8,141 nt of DNA, from positions 1 to 8,141 of the forward strand of contig JAADYY010000567.1 of the NCBI GenBank assembly GCA_010092805.1. The letters are read 5' to 3'. Positions 1-6,296 of this stretch are shown here, one piece after another. The stretch comes from Chloroflexota bacterium (GTDB taxonomy: Bacteria; Chloroflexota; Anaerolineae; Aggregatilineales; Phototrophicaceae). The translations under genes and the position numbers were made by a program. Position 1 is the stretch's first letter; the number at the start of each line of letters is the position of its first letter. The notes below the pieces were generated by a model. The model saw nothing but the letters and a program-made list of their open reading frames with translations. It searched no databases and was not told where the DNA came from.

Positions 1-90
1 CGTAGCCATAGCCCTTCAGCGTGGCTTGGGCTGGTCAACGGTGGCTCACGGTTTCCCGCAAGCCACCCGCTTCAGCGGGTGGTCGTTGAC
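1..90 (+). mobile_element. Right end of an IS200/IS605-type (TnpB) element, cut by the window edge
   Basis: Seen: a perfect hairpin, arms CCACCCGC (63-70) and GCGGGTGG (75-82), loop TTCA, preceded by CAAG and followed by TCGTTGAC. Known: many IS200/IS605 and solo tnpB elements end in an AAGCC(n)-TTCA-type GC hairpin followed by a short end sequence, and the last tnpB codons often read Lys-Pro-Pro-Ala-x-Ala-Gly-Gly through it. Here the frame from 60 reads K-P-P-A-S-A-G-G-R and stops at TGA 87-89. The same frame has TAG at 3-5 and 9-11, so either TnpB ended earlier or the copy is decayed. The body of the element would lie left of base 1. Inference: the end is near 89-90. A REP-type repeat with a similar hairpin is the main alternative. 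Confidence 0.5.
4..90 (+). ncRNA. Possible 3' scaffold of a TnpB omega (reRNA) guide RNA
   Basis: Besides the 63-82 hairpin, two crossing stems can be drawn: AGCCA 4-8 with TGGCT 22-26, and AGCCC 10-14 with GGGCT 28-32. Their order is that of an H-type pseudoknot. Known: omega RNAs of TnpB overlap the 3' end of tnpB, contain a pseudoknot and a terminal hairpin, and end in a guide copied from DNA just outside the right end. By that rule the guide would start at about 90-91 (ACAGTCTCTCGATCCTCAAG, 91-110). The structure was drawn by eye and the 5' part is outside the window, so this is a candidate only. Confidence 0.35.
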
Positions 91-309
91 ACAGTCTCTC
101 GATCCTCAAGATCCCTAGCTCACTCAGGATCTCCGGCACCTGAGACGCCTATTATAGCAGTTTGCCCGCTCGCGTCGATCTGTGTTGGCGGCCTCAGGCA
201 ACCATCTTACTTACAGCTTTGCGCATTGTTAGAAAACAGCCCCCTACCCGCGCAATCTGCGCTAAAATAGGGGCAAGGGGATCATCAATCCGCACACACC
301 CAAGCAATC
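91..309. other. Gene-free leader region upstream of the small gene
   Basis: No reading frame here looks like protein. The short open frames at 79-270 and 162-428 have no Shine-Dalgarno sequence or recognisable composition, and the second overlaps the 323 gene. The stretch holds an inverted repeat CTCAGG (123-128)/CCTGAG (139-144) with a 10-base loop, an AT-rich TATTATAG at 150-157, and the composite inverted repeat at 241-273. No tRNA or recognisable riboswitch was seen. The promoter for the plus-strand genes should lie here, but I cannot fix a convincing -35/-10 pair. Confidence 0.5.
241..273 (+). promoter_or_regulatory. Composite inverted repeat with -10-like box
   Basis: The outer arms are CCCCTA (241-246) and TAGGGG (268-273). 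The inner arms are GCGCA (250-254) and TGCGC (258-262) around ATC. An A-rich TAAAAT (263-268) sits in the right arm and resembles a -10 box, but no good -35 lies 16-18 bases upstream. The element is about 50 bases before the start codon of the small gene. It could be an operator over the promoter or a hairpin in the mRNA leader. There is no T tract, so it is not an ordinary terminator. Confidence 0.25.
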
Positions 310-314
310 AGGAG
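310..314 (+). promoter_or_regulatory. Shine-Dalgarno AGGAG for the small gene
   Basis: AGGAG lies 8 bases before the GTG at 323. This supports a GTG start there for the 78-codon gene. Confidence 0.7.
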
Positions 315-322
315 CACGCAAC

Positions 323-559
323 GTGGAAATCAGCGCAGAACAAGCGGTGTTCAGTTACGCCGAAGCCTATCGCAAACTCTATAACCGCACGCCAAGAGAT
401 CTGCGCGCCGTCGATAATGATTGGGTGATCGTCAATGGGGCGCGGATGCGCGTCACCGAGTTGGAGTATCTCACCCAGCAGCTTCAGCAAGAATACCGGC
501 AGGGCATTGAGCAGAAGCGTAATCTTGTCACCCGGTTGATCAATTGGTTCAAGCAGTAG
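323..559 (+). CDS. Small conserved-looking protein of unknown function (78 aa)
   Basis: I do not recognise the family. The gene starts with GTG behind a well-placed AGGAG and ends at TAG 557-559. The protein is soluble-looking: no signal peptide and no membrane segment. It has an N-terminal helix-like stretch with Tyr and Ala (EAYRKLYNRTPRDL, about residues 14-27), a short middle with a strand-like WVIVNGARMRV (34-44), and a long C-terminal helix rich in Gln, Glu, Arg and Lys (46-78, YLTQQLQQEYRQGIEQKRN). That helix ends in an amphipathic LVTRLINWFKQ. This could be an oligomerisation or membrane-surface helix. The next gene, a potassium channel, follows after 69 bases in the same frame and strand, so they may be co-transcribed. 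A functional link to the channel is only a guess. Confidence 0.75.
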   Translation: MEISAEQAVFSYAEAYRKLYNRTPRDLRAVDNDWVIVNGARMRVTELEYLTQQLQQEYRQGIEQKRNLVTRLINWFKQ

Positions 560-576
560 CGGCGATGTTGCGCCGC
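559..576 (+). other. Hairpin at the stop codon of the small gene
   Basis: GCGGCG (559-564) pairs with CGCCGC (571-576) across the loop ATGTTG. The first G is the last base of the TAG stop. No run of T follows, so it is a poor intrinsic terminator. It could slow ribosomes or polymerase between the two plus-strand genes, or be chance in GC-rich DNA. Confidence 0.25.
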
Positions 577-628
577 CGCAGCCAACGAGCCAGCCCAGGT
601 ATCGCCTAACCGACGACGGTCAATCACT

Positions 629-2617
629 GTGGACGATTTTCAAGATTATCGACAGCAGATTCGGCTGGCGTTGATCGCCAGCGTCATTGTGCTGATTGTT
701 GGGCTAATCGGCTTCATGGCCATTGAAGGTGCCGAACCGCTCGATGCACTCTGGCTGACAATTGTGACACTCAGCACCATCGGCTACGGCGATGTTGTCG
801 CGCAAACCGACCTTGGGCGTGTCTTCACGTTGTTTCTCATCGTGATCGGGTTGAGTGTTTTCGCCTACGGCCTGCAAGGCGTGATCAGCCTGCTGTTCAG
901 CCCGGAAAACCGTGAGCGCAGACATCGCAAGCTGGCCGAACAACTCGTAGATCGCCTGACGGGGCATTACATCCTCTGCGGATCGGGCGAATTGGTGGAT
1001 CAGACGGTGTGGCTGCTGCTCACCGGGGCTGCCAACTACAAAGCGGCCCGCAACAGCGATCTGCGCGGGGCAACAGCACCGCTGCGCCGCTATATCTTGA
1101 ATCACTGGCGCGAAATCCACCCGATCCTTCGGCGCTTGACGCTGCTGCTGCCGCCCACATGGGCACGCCAGACCACACCGCTCGACAACATCGTCATCAT
1201 CTCGCAGGATCGCGAGTCGGTGCGCCGGCTGCGCCAGAACGGCTTTATCGTCCTGGATGGTGACCCCGGCTGCGATGACACCATGCGGCGTGCCGGGATC
1301 GAGCGGGCAGCGAAAATGGTCATCATGCAGGACGACGACACCGAGGCGCTGCTCACCACGCTCAATGCGCGCACTCACAACCCAGAACTATACATCACAA
1401 CCGCGACGCTCGGCGATGACCTGATGCACAAGACACTGCGTGCCGGTGCCAGCTATGTGTTTTCGCCGCTGGAGATCACCGGCAGCTTTCTCACCACAGC
1501 GACGCTGCGCCCGGCGGTGAGTACCTTCTATCTGCGCATCATCAGTCAGCAGCACCATGAGGCACAGATGATCGCGTTGCCCATCGGCCAGGATTCGCCC
1601 TGGCGTGGGCAAACTCTGGCCGATCTTCAACTTGAGGCACGCTACGACGGCCATGTCCTGGCACTACGGGACACCGAAGGCAGCTATCACTACGCCCCAC
1701 CGGCAGATACCACCCTCGAAGCCGAACAAGTGCTCATCGTCGTCGTTGCCCTGCAGAACGTCCGCACGGTACAGCTTGAATGCTCAGGGGAGAAGCAGGT
1801 CCAGCGCGCCATCCCAACGTGGCAGCGCCTCCCATTTCGCCATGTCCCGATCAGCCTGCCAAATCGTTTCGCTTCGCCAGAGGCCGCCGCACAAGCCGTT
1901 GACGCCCTCAGCAACCACTACATTATCTGCGGTGGCGGTCGCGTGCTGCAACGTGTTCTGGATCGGCTTGACCCGGCGCGTCCGTTTGTGGTCGTTTGCC
2001 CAGATGCCGCTGAAGCGGCGGCATTGCACGCGCGCGGGTTTCACGTGGTCGAAGGCCAGGCAAGCGACGACGCGGTGCTGCGCCGGGCAGGAGTCACGCG
2101 CGCGCTGGCAATCATGGTGACGATTGAAGACAAGGCCGAAAGCGTGCTCACGGTGCTCACCAGCCGGGGACTCAACCGCGACATTCTCATCACGGCGACA
2201 GCGGCAAGCGACGATCTGGTGGGCAAGCTGACTCGTGCCGGGGCCGACCACGTGTTGAATCCGTTTGCAATTGCGGCACGCTCCATTTTACTGGCAACTT
2301 TGCAACCAAACGTTTATGATTTTCTTCAGAGCACGCTTCACAATCGCCACTTGAACACCGAGACGACCGAACTCTACATGCAGGACAATTCGCCCTGGAT
2401 CGGACGCGCACTCGGCGACTTGCGCTTGCCAGAAACTTATCAGGCCAACGTGCTCGCCATCCGCCAAACCAACGGTGACTACAGCCACGTCCCGCCAGCG
2501 AACTATATCCTTGCGGCAAACGAGATCTTGATCGTGGTTGCACCGATGCAGCACACCGATACACTCCGCGCCTTAGCGCATGGCAGCGAGACCACCCGCC
2601 CACGCACGCTGCGCTGA
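629..2617 (+). CDS. Two-TM potassium channel with two tandem RCK (TrkA_N/TrkA_C) modules
   Basis: Predicted inner-membrane K+ channel gated by cytoplasmic RCK domains, of the MthK/Kch type. Seen: TM1 at about residues 12-33, pore helix 37-49, selectivity filter TIGYGD (50-55), TM2 at 65-90. Then comes RCK_N1, with a Rossmann start ILCGSG (115-120), a second strand IVIISQD ending in acidic D194, and the GD(P/A)xxDxxxRRAGI block at 210-224. RCK_C1 follows at about 311-375. RCK_N2 is at about 429-560 (IICGGG 432-437, VVVCPD to D459, GQASDDAVLRRAGV 476-489) and RCK_C2 at about 580-640. RCK_N1 carries an extra segment of about 55 residues (131-186). Both nucleotide loops lack the third Gly of GxGxxG, so ligand binding is uncertain. 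Two RCK modules in one chain would give an eight-RCK gating ring from four subunits without a separate soluble RCK, as in eukaryotic BK channels. The start is GTG 629, the first possible start after the upstream stop; no clear Shine-Dalgarno sequence is seen, so translation may depend on coupling to the small gene. Confidence 0.93.
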   Translation: MDDFQDYRQQIRLALIASVIVLIVGLIGFMAIEGAEPLDALWLTIVTLSTIGYGDVVAQTDLGRVFTLFLIVIGLSVFAYGLQGVISLLFSPENRERRHRKLAEQLVDRLTGHYILCGSGELVDQTVWLLLTGAANYKAARNSDLRGATAPLRRYILNHWREIHPILRRLTLLLPPTWARQTTPLDNIVIISQDRESVRRLRQNGFIVLDGDPGCDDTMRRAGIERAAKMVIMQDDDTEALLTTLNARTHNPELYITTATLGDDLMHKTLRAGASYVFSPLEITGSFLTTATLRPAVSTFYLRIISQQHHEAQMIALPIGQDSPWRGQTLADLQLEARYDGHVLALRDTEGSYHYAPPADTTLEAEQVLIVVVALQNVRTVQLECSGEKQVQRAIPTWQRLPFRHVPISLPNRFASPEAAAQAVDALSNHYIICGGGRVLQRVLDRLDPARPFVVVCPDAAEAAALHARGFHVVEGQASDDAVLRRAGVTRALAIMVTIEDKAESVLTVLTSRGLNRDILITATAASDDLVGKLTRAGADHVLNPFAIAARSILLATLQPNVYDFLQSTLHNRHLNTETTELYMQDNSPWIGRALGDLRLPETYQANVLAIRQTNGDYSHVPPANYILAANEILIVVAPMQHTDTLRALAHGSETTRPRTLR

Positions 2618-2624
2618 GAAACTG

Positions 2625-2657
2625 CCGTCAGCGCGTCGATGTAATTAATTGCTGCGG
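2625..2657. terminator. Weak imperfect hairpin between convergent genes
   Basis: CCG-T-CAGC (2625-2632, one bulged T) can pair with GCTGCGG (2651-2657) over an 18-base loop that contains AATTAATT. It fills the 47-base gap between the two convergent genes, where a bidirectional terminator is expected. There is no T tract after either arm and the loop is long, so support is weak. Rho-dependent termination is just as possible. Confidence 0.22.
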
Positions 2658-2664
2658 GGAACGA

Positions 2665-4014
2665 TCAGGTGAGGCCAGCGCGCCACCGCTCGTCCTGGTA
2701 ATCCTGCGGCGTATCGACATCGCGCAGCACACTGTCCGTATCAACAGTCACATAGGCGATCTCCCCAGCATGGCGATTGATCACCTCTCGCGGCGCGCTG
2801 TCTTTGGGCAGCGCCATGATCTCCGGCCAGTAACGCCGGTCGATCAAAATGGGGTGACCACGCTGCATCTGGTAGCTGGGCGCGACAATGCTACCTTCCC
2901 CCTCGGTGTAAGCCGCGATCACCTGGCCGATGACCTGGGGTTGAATGCGTGGTTGGTCACCGAGCACCAGCAAGGCCGCCCCCATCTGGGCGGGCAGCGC
3001 GTGCAGCCCCGTCTTGAGCGATGACAGCATCTCGCCGGTCGCGTAGTTGGGGTTATGCGCGACGTTCACCCCCCAGCGCGCCGCAATCTCGGCGACCTCC
3101 GTCGCACGGTGCCCCGTCACCACCACAACCTGATCGACTCGTGCCAAAATCAACTGCTCGATGATATGCTCGATGATCGGCTTCTGGTTGATCCAGGGCA
3201 GCAGCACCTTCGGCTCGCCCATGCGCGTCGAAAGCCCCGCCGCCAGCACCACCGCCGCAACCGGACGCCGCACTTCATACACCGGGTCGCGGCTGCGTGC
3301 CGACCCAATGGCGACACCACGCAGCCGCGGCGAGCGCAGCGCCAACCGCGCAATCAACTGCGCCCACCCGCGCCCTGTGCCATGCACCGGAGCCGCATTC
3401 AACCAGCCGATCACCCGCGCCTGTCTGGGAATGCCGCGTAACCCCATTTGGTCGTCGCGGAGCGTCTGTGCAAGCCACGCTGAGATCACCGGCTTACCCG
3501 CGTAAAATCCGTACCGCTCGATCAAACTAGCGGGATTGTAGACATGCGTTTCATCGAGCGGCTGCCCCAACACTTGCAGCGAAACCGTCGGAATCACCAG
3601 CGTGCTTTGCGGCGGGATGTTCGGCTCACCAGCACGCGGCCCTTTCCAGGGCAGCCCATCGGCTTGATCCGCTTCCACAAGCAGCACATCGGCATCGACC
3701 GAGTCGAGCACCCACCCAATCTGCTCCGGCGCAACGCCAGCAACCCGGCCCGCACGAATCTCGGTATAGATGCCGACCAACCCATGTGCGCTCAGCGCAG
3801 CCGAGATGCGGCGCGGCCCATCCGCCGGGCGCAGCGCCGCGGGCAGCAGCGCAAACTCATCGCTATGGAAGCGGGTGGTGGTGGTCGCCAGCACCCGCCA
3901 CCCTTCCGCCGTGAGTTCATGGCCCAGCGCCATCAGCGTGGTGGTTTTACCGCCCGCGCCCACCAACGCGACTACATCCCCGCGCGTGATGCCGAATGCC
4001 GTCCGCAGCTTCAT
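2665..4014 (-). CDS. yqeC-mocA: YqeC-MocA fusion: hydroxylase-maturation P-loop protein joined to molybdenum cofactor cytidylyltransferase
   Basis: A 449-residue protein with two parts. Residues 1 to about 245 match the YqeC family (putative selenium-dependent hydroxylase accessory protein): Walker A-like GAGGKTT (19-25) and the family block LLVEADQADG...EPNIP (111-134). Residues about 250-449 match MocA/MobA-like nucleotidyltransferases: LAAGLSTRMGEPK (257-269, with the nucleotide-binding R264 and K269), LGDQP (351-355), RGHP (385-388) and the C-terminal DVDTPQDY (432-439). Known: MocA joins CMP to molybdopterin to make the dinucleotide cofactor of xanthine dehydrogenase-family enzymes, and YqeC travels with such hydroxylases but its chemistry is not settled. 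It is the last gene of the minus-strand group, 22 bases after the hydroxylase stop, so it probably matures that enzyme. Fusing the two in one chain may channel a cofactor intermediate (inference). The start ATG agrees with the usual YqeC N-terminus just before the P-loop. No frame break is seen. Confidence 0.92.
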   Translation of the reverse strand: MKLRTAFGITRGDVVALVGAGGKTTTLMALGHELTAEGWRVLATTTTRFHSDEFALLPAALRPADGPRRISAALSAHGLVGIYTEIRAGRVAGVAPEQIGWVLDSVDADVLLVEADQADGLPWKGPRAGEPNIPPQSTLVIPTVSLQVLGQPLDETHVYNPASLIERYGFYAGKPVISAWLAQTLRDDQMGLRGIPRQARVIGWLNAAPVHGTGRGWAQLIARLALRSPRLRGVAIGSARSRDPVYEVRRPVAAVVLAAGLSTRMGEPKVLLPWINQKPIIEHIIEQLILARVDQVVVVTGHRATEVAEIAARWGVNVAHNPNYATGEMLSSLKTGLHALPAQMGAALLVLGDQPRIQPQVIGQVIAAYTEGEGSIVAPSYQMQRGHPILIDRRYWPEIMALPKDSAPREVINRHAGEIAYVTVDTDSVLRDVDTPQDYQDERWRAGLT

Positions 4015-4036
4015 GTGCCCATCCGCCGATCAACCG

Positions 4037-6265
4037 CTACAGCACGCCGACGCCGTGCGCGCGCAGTGCCGCCACCACCCGATCTGGCACGAACGGCTGA
4101 TCATCGATCCACACGCCCGTTGCGTCATAGACTGCTGCCGCAATCGCCGGGGCCAACGGGATCATCGGCATTTCGGCCATGCCACGCGCCCCCCAGGGGC
4201 CAATCGGATCGGGATATTCGAGGATCACCGATTTGACTTCGAGCGGCACATCGAACACCGTCGGAATCAAATAGGTCGAGAGATACGGATTAAGAATGCG
4301 CCCCTCACGGGAAACCAGATGTTCCATCACGGCGTAACCGAGCGCCTGCACCACCGCCCCCTCTACCTGGCCGCGCACCAACTGCGGATTGACCGCGTGG
4401 CCCACATCATCCGCGCAGATGACGCGCAGCACCTGAATCAGCCCGGTCTCAATATCGACCTCAACTTCGACAGCCTGCGCCACATACCCATAGGCAAAAT
4501 TCGGCTCCGATTTGCCCGTCAGCGGATCGTTGGGCGTTGTCTTGGGTGGGCGATACTGATAGGTGGCAATGGCGGGCCGCTCTTCCTGTGCCCATGCCGT
4601 GAGCGCCTGCTGCGCCGCCCCACGAATCGCGTTGCCAGACATAAACGTCAGCCGCGAGGCGGAAGCACTCCCAGCAGTTGATGTTTCCGCTGTATCATGG
4701 GTGAGCAGTTGCACCCGTTCCAGCGGCACGCCAACCGCCTCCGCTGTCATTTGCAGCATCACTGTGTGCGCACCCTGCCCAACATCCGCCCCAGCCTGGC
4801 GCACGATCACCGTTTCGATCTCGGAGCCGCCATGCAGCTCGACGGTCGCCCAGCTTTGTTCCGGGAAGCCGAAGCTGTAGCCCACATTCTTAAACCCGCA
4901 GGCAAACCCGACCCCACGCCGCCGCGCTGGATCGATCGGTTGCTCAAGCGGTGTCCGCATCCAGCCCTGATCCAGCGTCTGAGTCCAGTAGCTCTCGCGC
5001 CCACACGCCTCGATCACCCCCGGCATACTCACGCCGGGCGGCAGCGGCGTCCCCACCGAAAGGATGCTGCCCTCGCGGATGCTGTTGCGCAGCCGCAGTT
5101 CGACGGGATCGATGCCGAGTGCATCGGCGAGCTTGTTCATCATCCCTTCGGCGGCGAAGGCGGCCTGTGGCGCGCCAAAACCGCGAAACGCACCGCACGG
5201 AATGTTATTTGTGCAAACAGCATATGTATCGATGTGGACGTTGGGCACCACATACGGCCCCGTGATCATCAGGTTGGCGTTGGCCAGCACTTTGGTCGAG
5301 GTGTAGTTGTACGCCCCGGCGTCGCCGATCACCGTTGCGTGCTGCGCGACGATCTGGCCGTCCCGTGTCGCCCCCCACCGCGTTCGCAGCTTGATCGGGT
5401 GGCGCTTGTGATGATACAAAATCGACTCTTCGCGGCTCCAGATCGCCTTGATGGGCCGTCGCAGCCGCTGCGCCGCCAGCGCCAACACAATCTGGATGGA
5501 CATATCCTCACGCCCGCCAAACGCCCCACCGATGGCCGGGTAGATCACACGTACCTGATCTTCGGGCAAGTCCAGCGCGTGCGCGATCAGCTTCTGATCT
5601 TCGTGTGTCCACTGCCCAGCGACCACGACGGTCACCCGCCCCGCGTCATCGATGTAGCCCAACCCGGCTTCCGGCTGTAAATAGGCGTGCTCTTGGTAGC
5701 CCGTCGTGTACTCACCCTCGACGATCACCTCGGCCTGCGCCCACCCGGCATCCATAGCACCATGCCGGGTGCGGTAATGCACCAGCACATTGTTCGGCAC
5801 ATCCGCGTGAAGTTGGGGCGCACCGTCGGCCATCGCCTCCTCTGGATCGAACACCGCCGGCAGATCTTCATACGTGATGTCAATCGCTGCGGCGGCTTGC
5901 GCGGCGATGGCTTCGGTCTCTGCGACGACAATAGCCACCTGATCCATGTAGCAGCGCACAACGTCCGCGCCGGGACGGTCGCTGCCCGGCCCGCACAACA
6001 CCGGCTGATCCATCGTGACCAACCCGTACTCGTTGACGGGCACATCCGCCGCTGTGAAGATCGCCACGACGCCAGGGATCTGCAGCGCAGCGGACGTATC
6101 GACGGCGACGACTCGTGCATGGGTGCGGTCGCTGAACCGCAGCTTCATCCACAACTGGCCGTCCATGTCGATGTCGCCAGGGTACGGCGTCTCCCCCGTG
6201 ACTTTGCCCAGCGCATCGATCCGCTTGACAGACTGCCCAACGACGATGGTTTTGTCTTTCGGCAT
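4037..6265 (-). CDS. xdhA: Xanthine dehydrogenase-family molybdopterin-binding subunit
   Basis: Large catalytic subunit of a molybdenum hydroxylase, closest to purine-oxidising XdhA/PucD types (cytoplasmic, NAD-linked oxidation of purines in the known members). Residues are numbered from the ATG at 6265. The N-terminal a/b hammerhead domain begins GQSVKRIDALGKVTG (10-24). Cofactor and active-site motifs follow: AGQWT (216-220, Gln 218 as Mo contact), GGAFGGRED (246-254, Glu 253), GAFRGFGAPQ (358-367, Arg 361), GQGAHT (496-501) and GARGMAEMP (692-700), whose Glu 698 sits where the catalytic base is. GAFRGFG argues against form I CO dehydrogenase, which has a Cys loop here. Oddities: the usual GVGE is GMAE, and the segment after SGNAIRGA (544-551) up to YRPP (571-574) is much shorter than in relatives. 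The protein is 742 residues from this start. A GTG at 6295 would add 10 residues, but the ATG at 6265 has GAGGAG 7 bases upstream. FAD and 2Fe-2S partner subunits are not in the window. Confidence 0.94.
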   Translation of the reverse strand: MPKDKTIVVGQSVKRIDALGKVTGETPYPGDIDMDGQLWMKLRFSDRTHARVVAVDTSAALQIPGVVAIFTAADVPVNEYGLVTMDQPVLCGPGSDRPGADVVRCYMDQVAIVVAETEAIAAQAAAAIDITYEDLPAVFDPEEAMADGAPQLHADVPNNVLVHYRTRHGAMDAGWAQAEVIVEGEYTTGYQEHAYLQPEAGLGYIDDAGRVTVVVAGQWTHEDQKLIAHALDLPEDQVRVIYPAIGGAFGGREDMSIQIVLALAAQRLRRPIKAIWSREESILYHHKRHPIKLRTRWGATRDGQIVAQHATVIGDAGAYNYTSTKVLANANLMITGPYVVPNVHIDTYAVCTNNIPCGAFRGFGAPQAAFAAEGMMNKLADALGIDPVELRLRNSIREGSILSVGTPLPPGVSMPGVIEACGRESYWTQTLDQGWMRTPLEQPIDPARRRGVGFACGFKNVGYSFGFPEQSWATVELHGGSEIETVIVRQAGADVGQGAHTVMLQMTAEAVGVPLERVQLLTHDTAETSTAGSASASRLTFMSGNAIRGAAQQALTAWAQEERPAIATYQYRPPKTTPNDPLTGKSEPNFAYGYVAQAVEVEVDIETGLIQVLRVICADDVGHAVNPQLVRGQVEGAVVQALGYAVMEHLVSREGRILNPYLSTYLIPTVFDVPLEVKSVILEYPDPIGPWGARGMAEMPMIPLAPAIAAAVYDATGVWIDDQPFVPDRVVAALRAHGVGVL

Positions 6266-6272
6266 TCCCTGA

Positions 6273-6278
6273 CTCCTC
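6273..6278 (-). promoter_or_regulatory. Shine-Dalgarno GAGGAG deciding the hydroxylase start
   Basis: On the minus strand GAGGAG stands 7 bases before the ATG at 6265. The longer frame from GTG 6295 would contain this site inside the gene and would begin 1 base after the upstream stop. The ATG is therefore the preferred start. Confidence 0.75.
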
Positions 6279-6296
6279 AAGCCGCTGAACGGCACC

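Noticed and set aside
86..91. Perfect TTGACA as a -35 promoter box
   Set aside because: No -10-like sequence occurs 16-18 bases downstream (around 108-115), and the bases are better explained as the end of the mobile element.
123..144. CTCAGG/CCTGAG inverted repeat as an intrinsic terminator
   Set aside because: It has only a 6-bp stem and no T run; TATTATAG downstream is not a T tract.
704..1378. Minus-strand open frame (224 codons) opposite the channel gene
   Set aside because: It is antisense to the pore and RCK1 coding region and has no recognisable features.
3544..4236. Plus-strand open frame (230 codons) opposite the YqeC part
   Set aside because: It has Arg/Pro/His-rich composition without a Shine-Dalgarno sequence or motifs, and crosses the junction of two real genes.
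4697..5680. Long plus-strand open frame (327 codons) opposite the hydroxylase gene
   Set aside because: It is rich in Arg, His and Pro, has no domain motifs, and lies fully antisense to a gene with clear family motifs; a GC-bias shadow.
4037..6265. Carbon monoxide dehydrogenase large subunit (CoxL)
   Set aside because: The active-site loop reads GAFRGFG, without the Cys-containing loop of form I CoxL; the motifs fit the xanthine dehydrogenase/PucD side.
6266..6295. GTG at 6295 as start of the hydroxylase
   Set aside because: The extra 10 residues contain the Shine-Dalgarno site itself and do not look like the family's N-terminus; ATG 6265 fits better.
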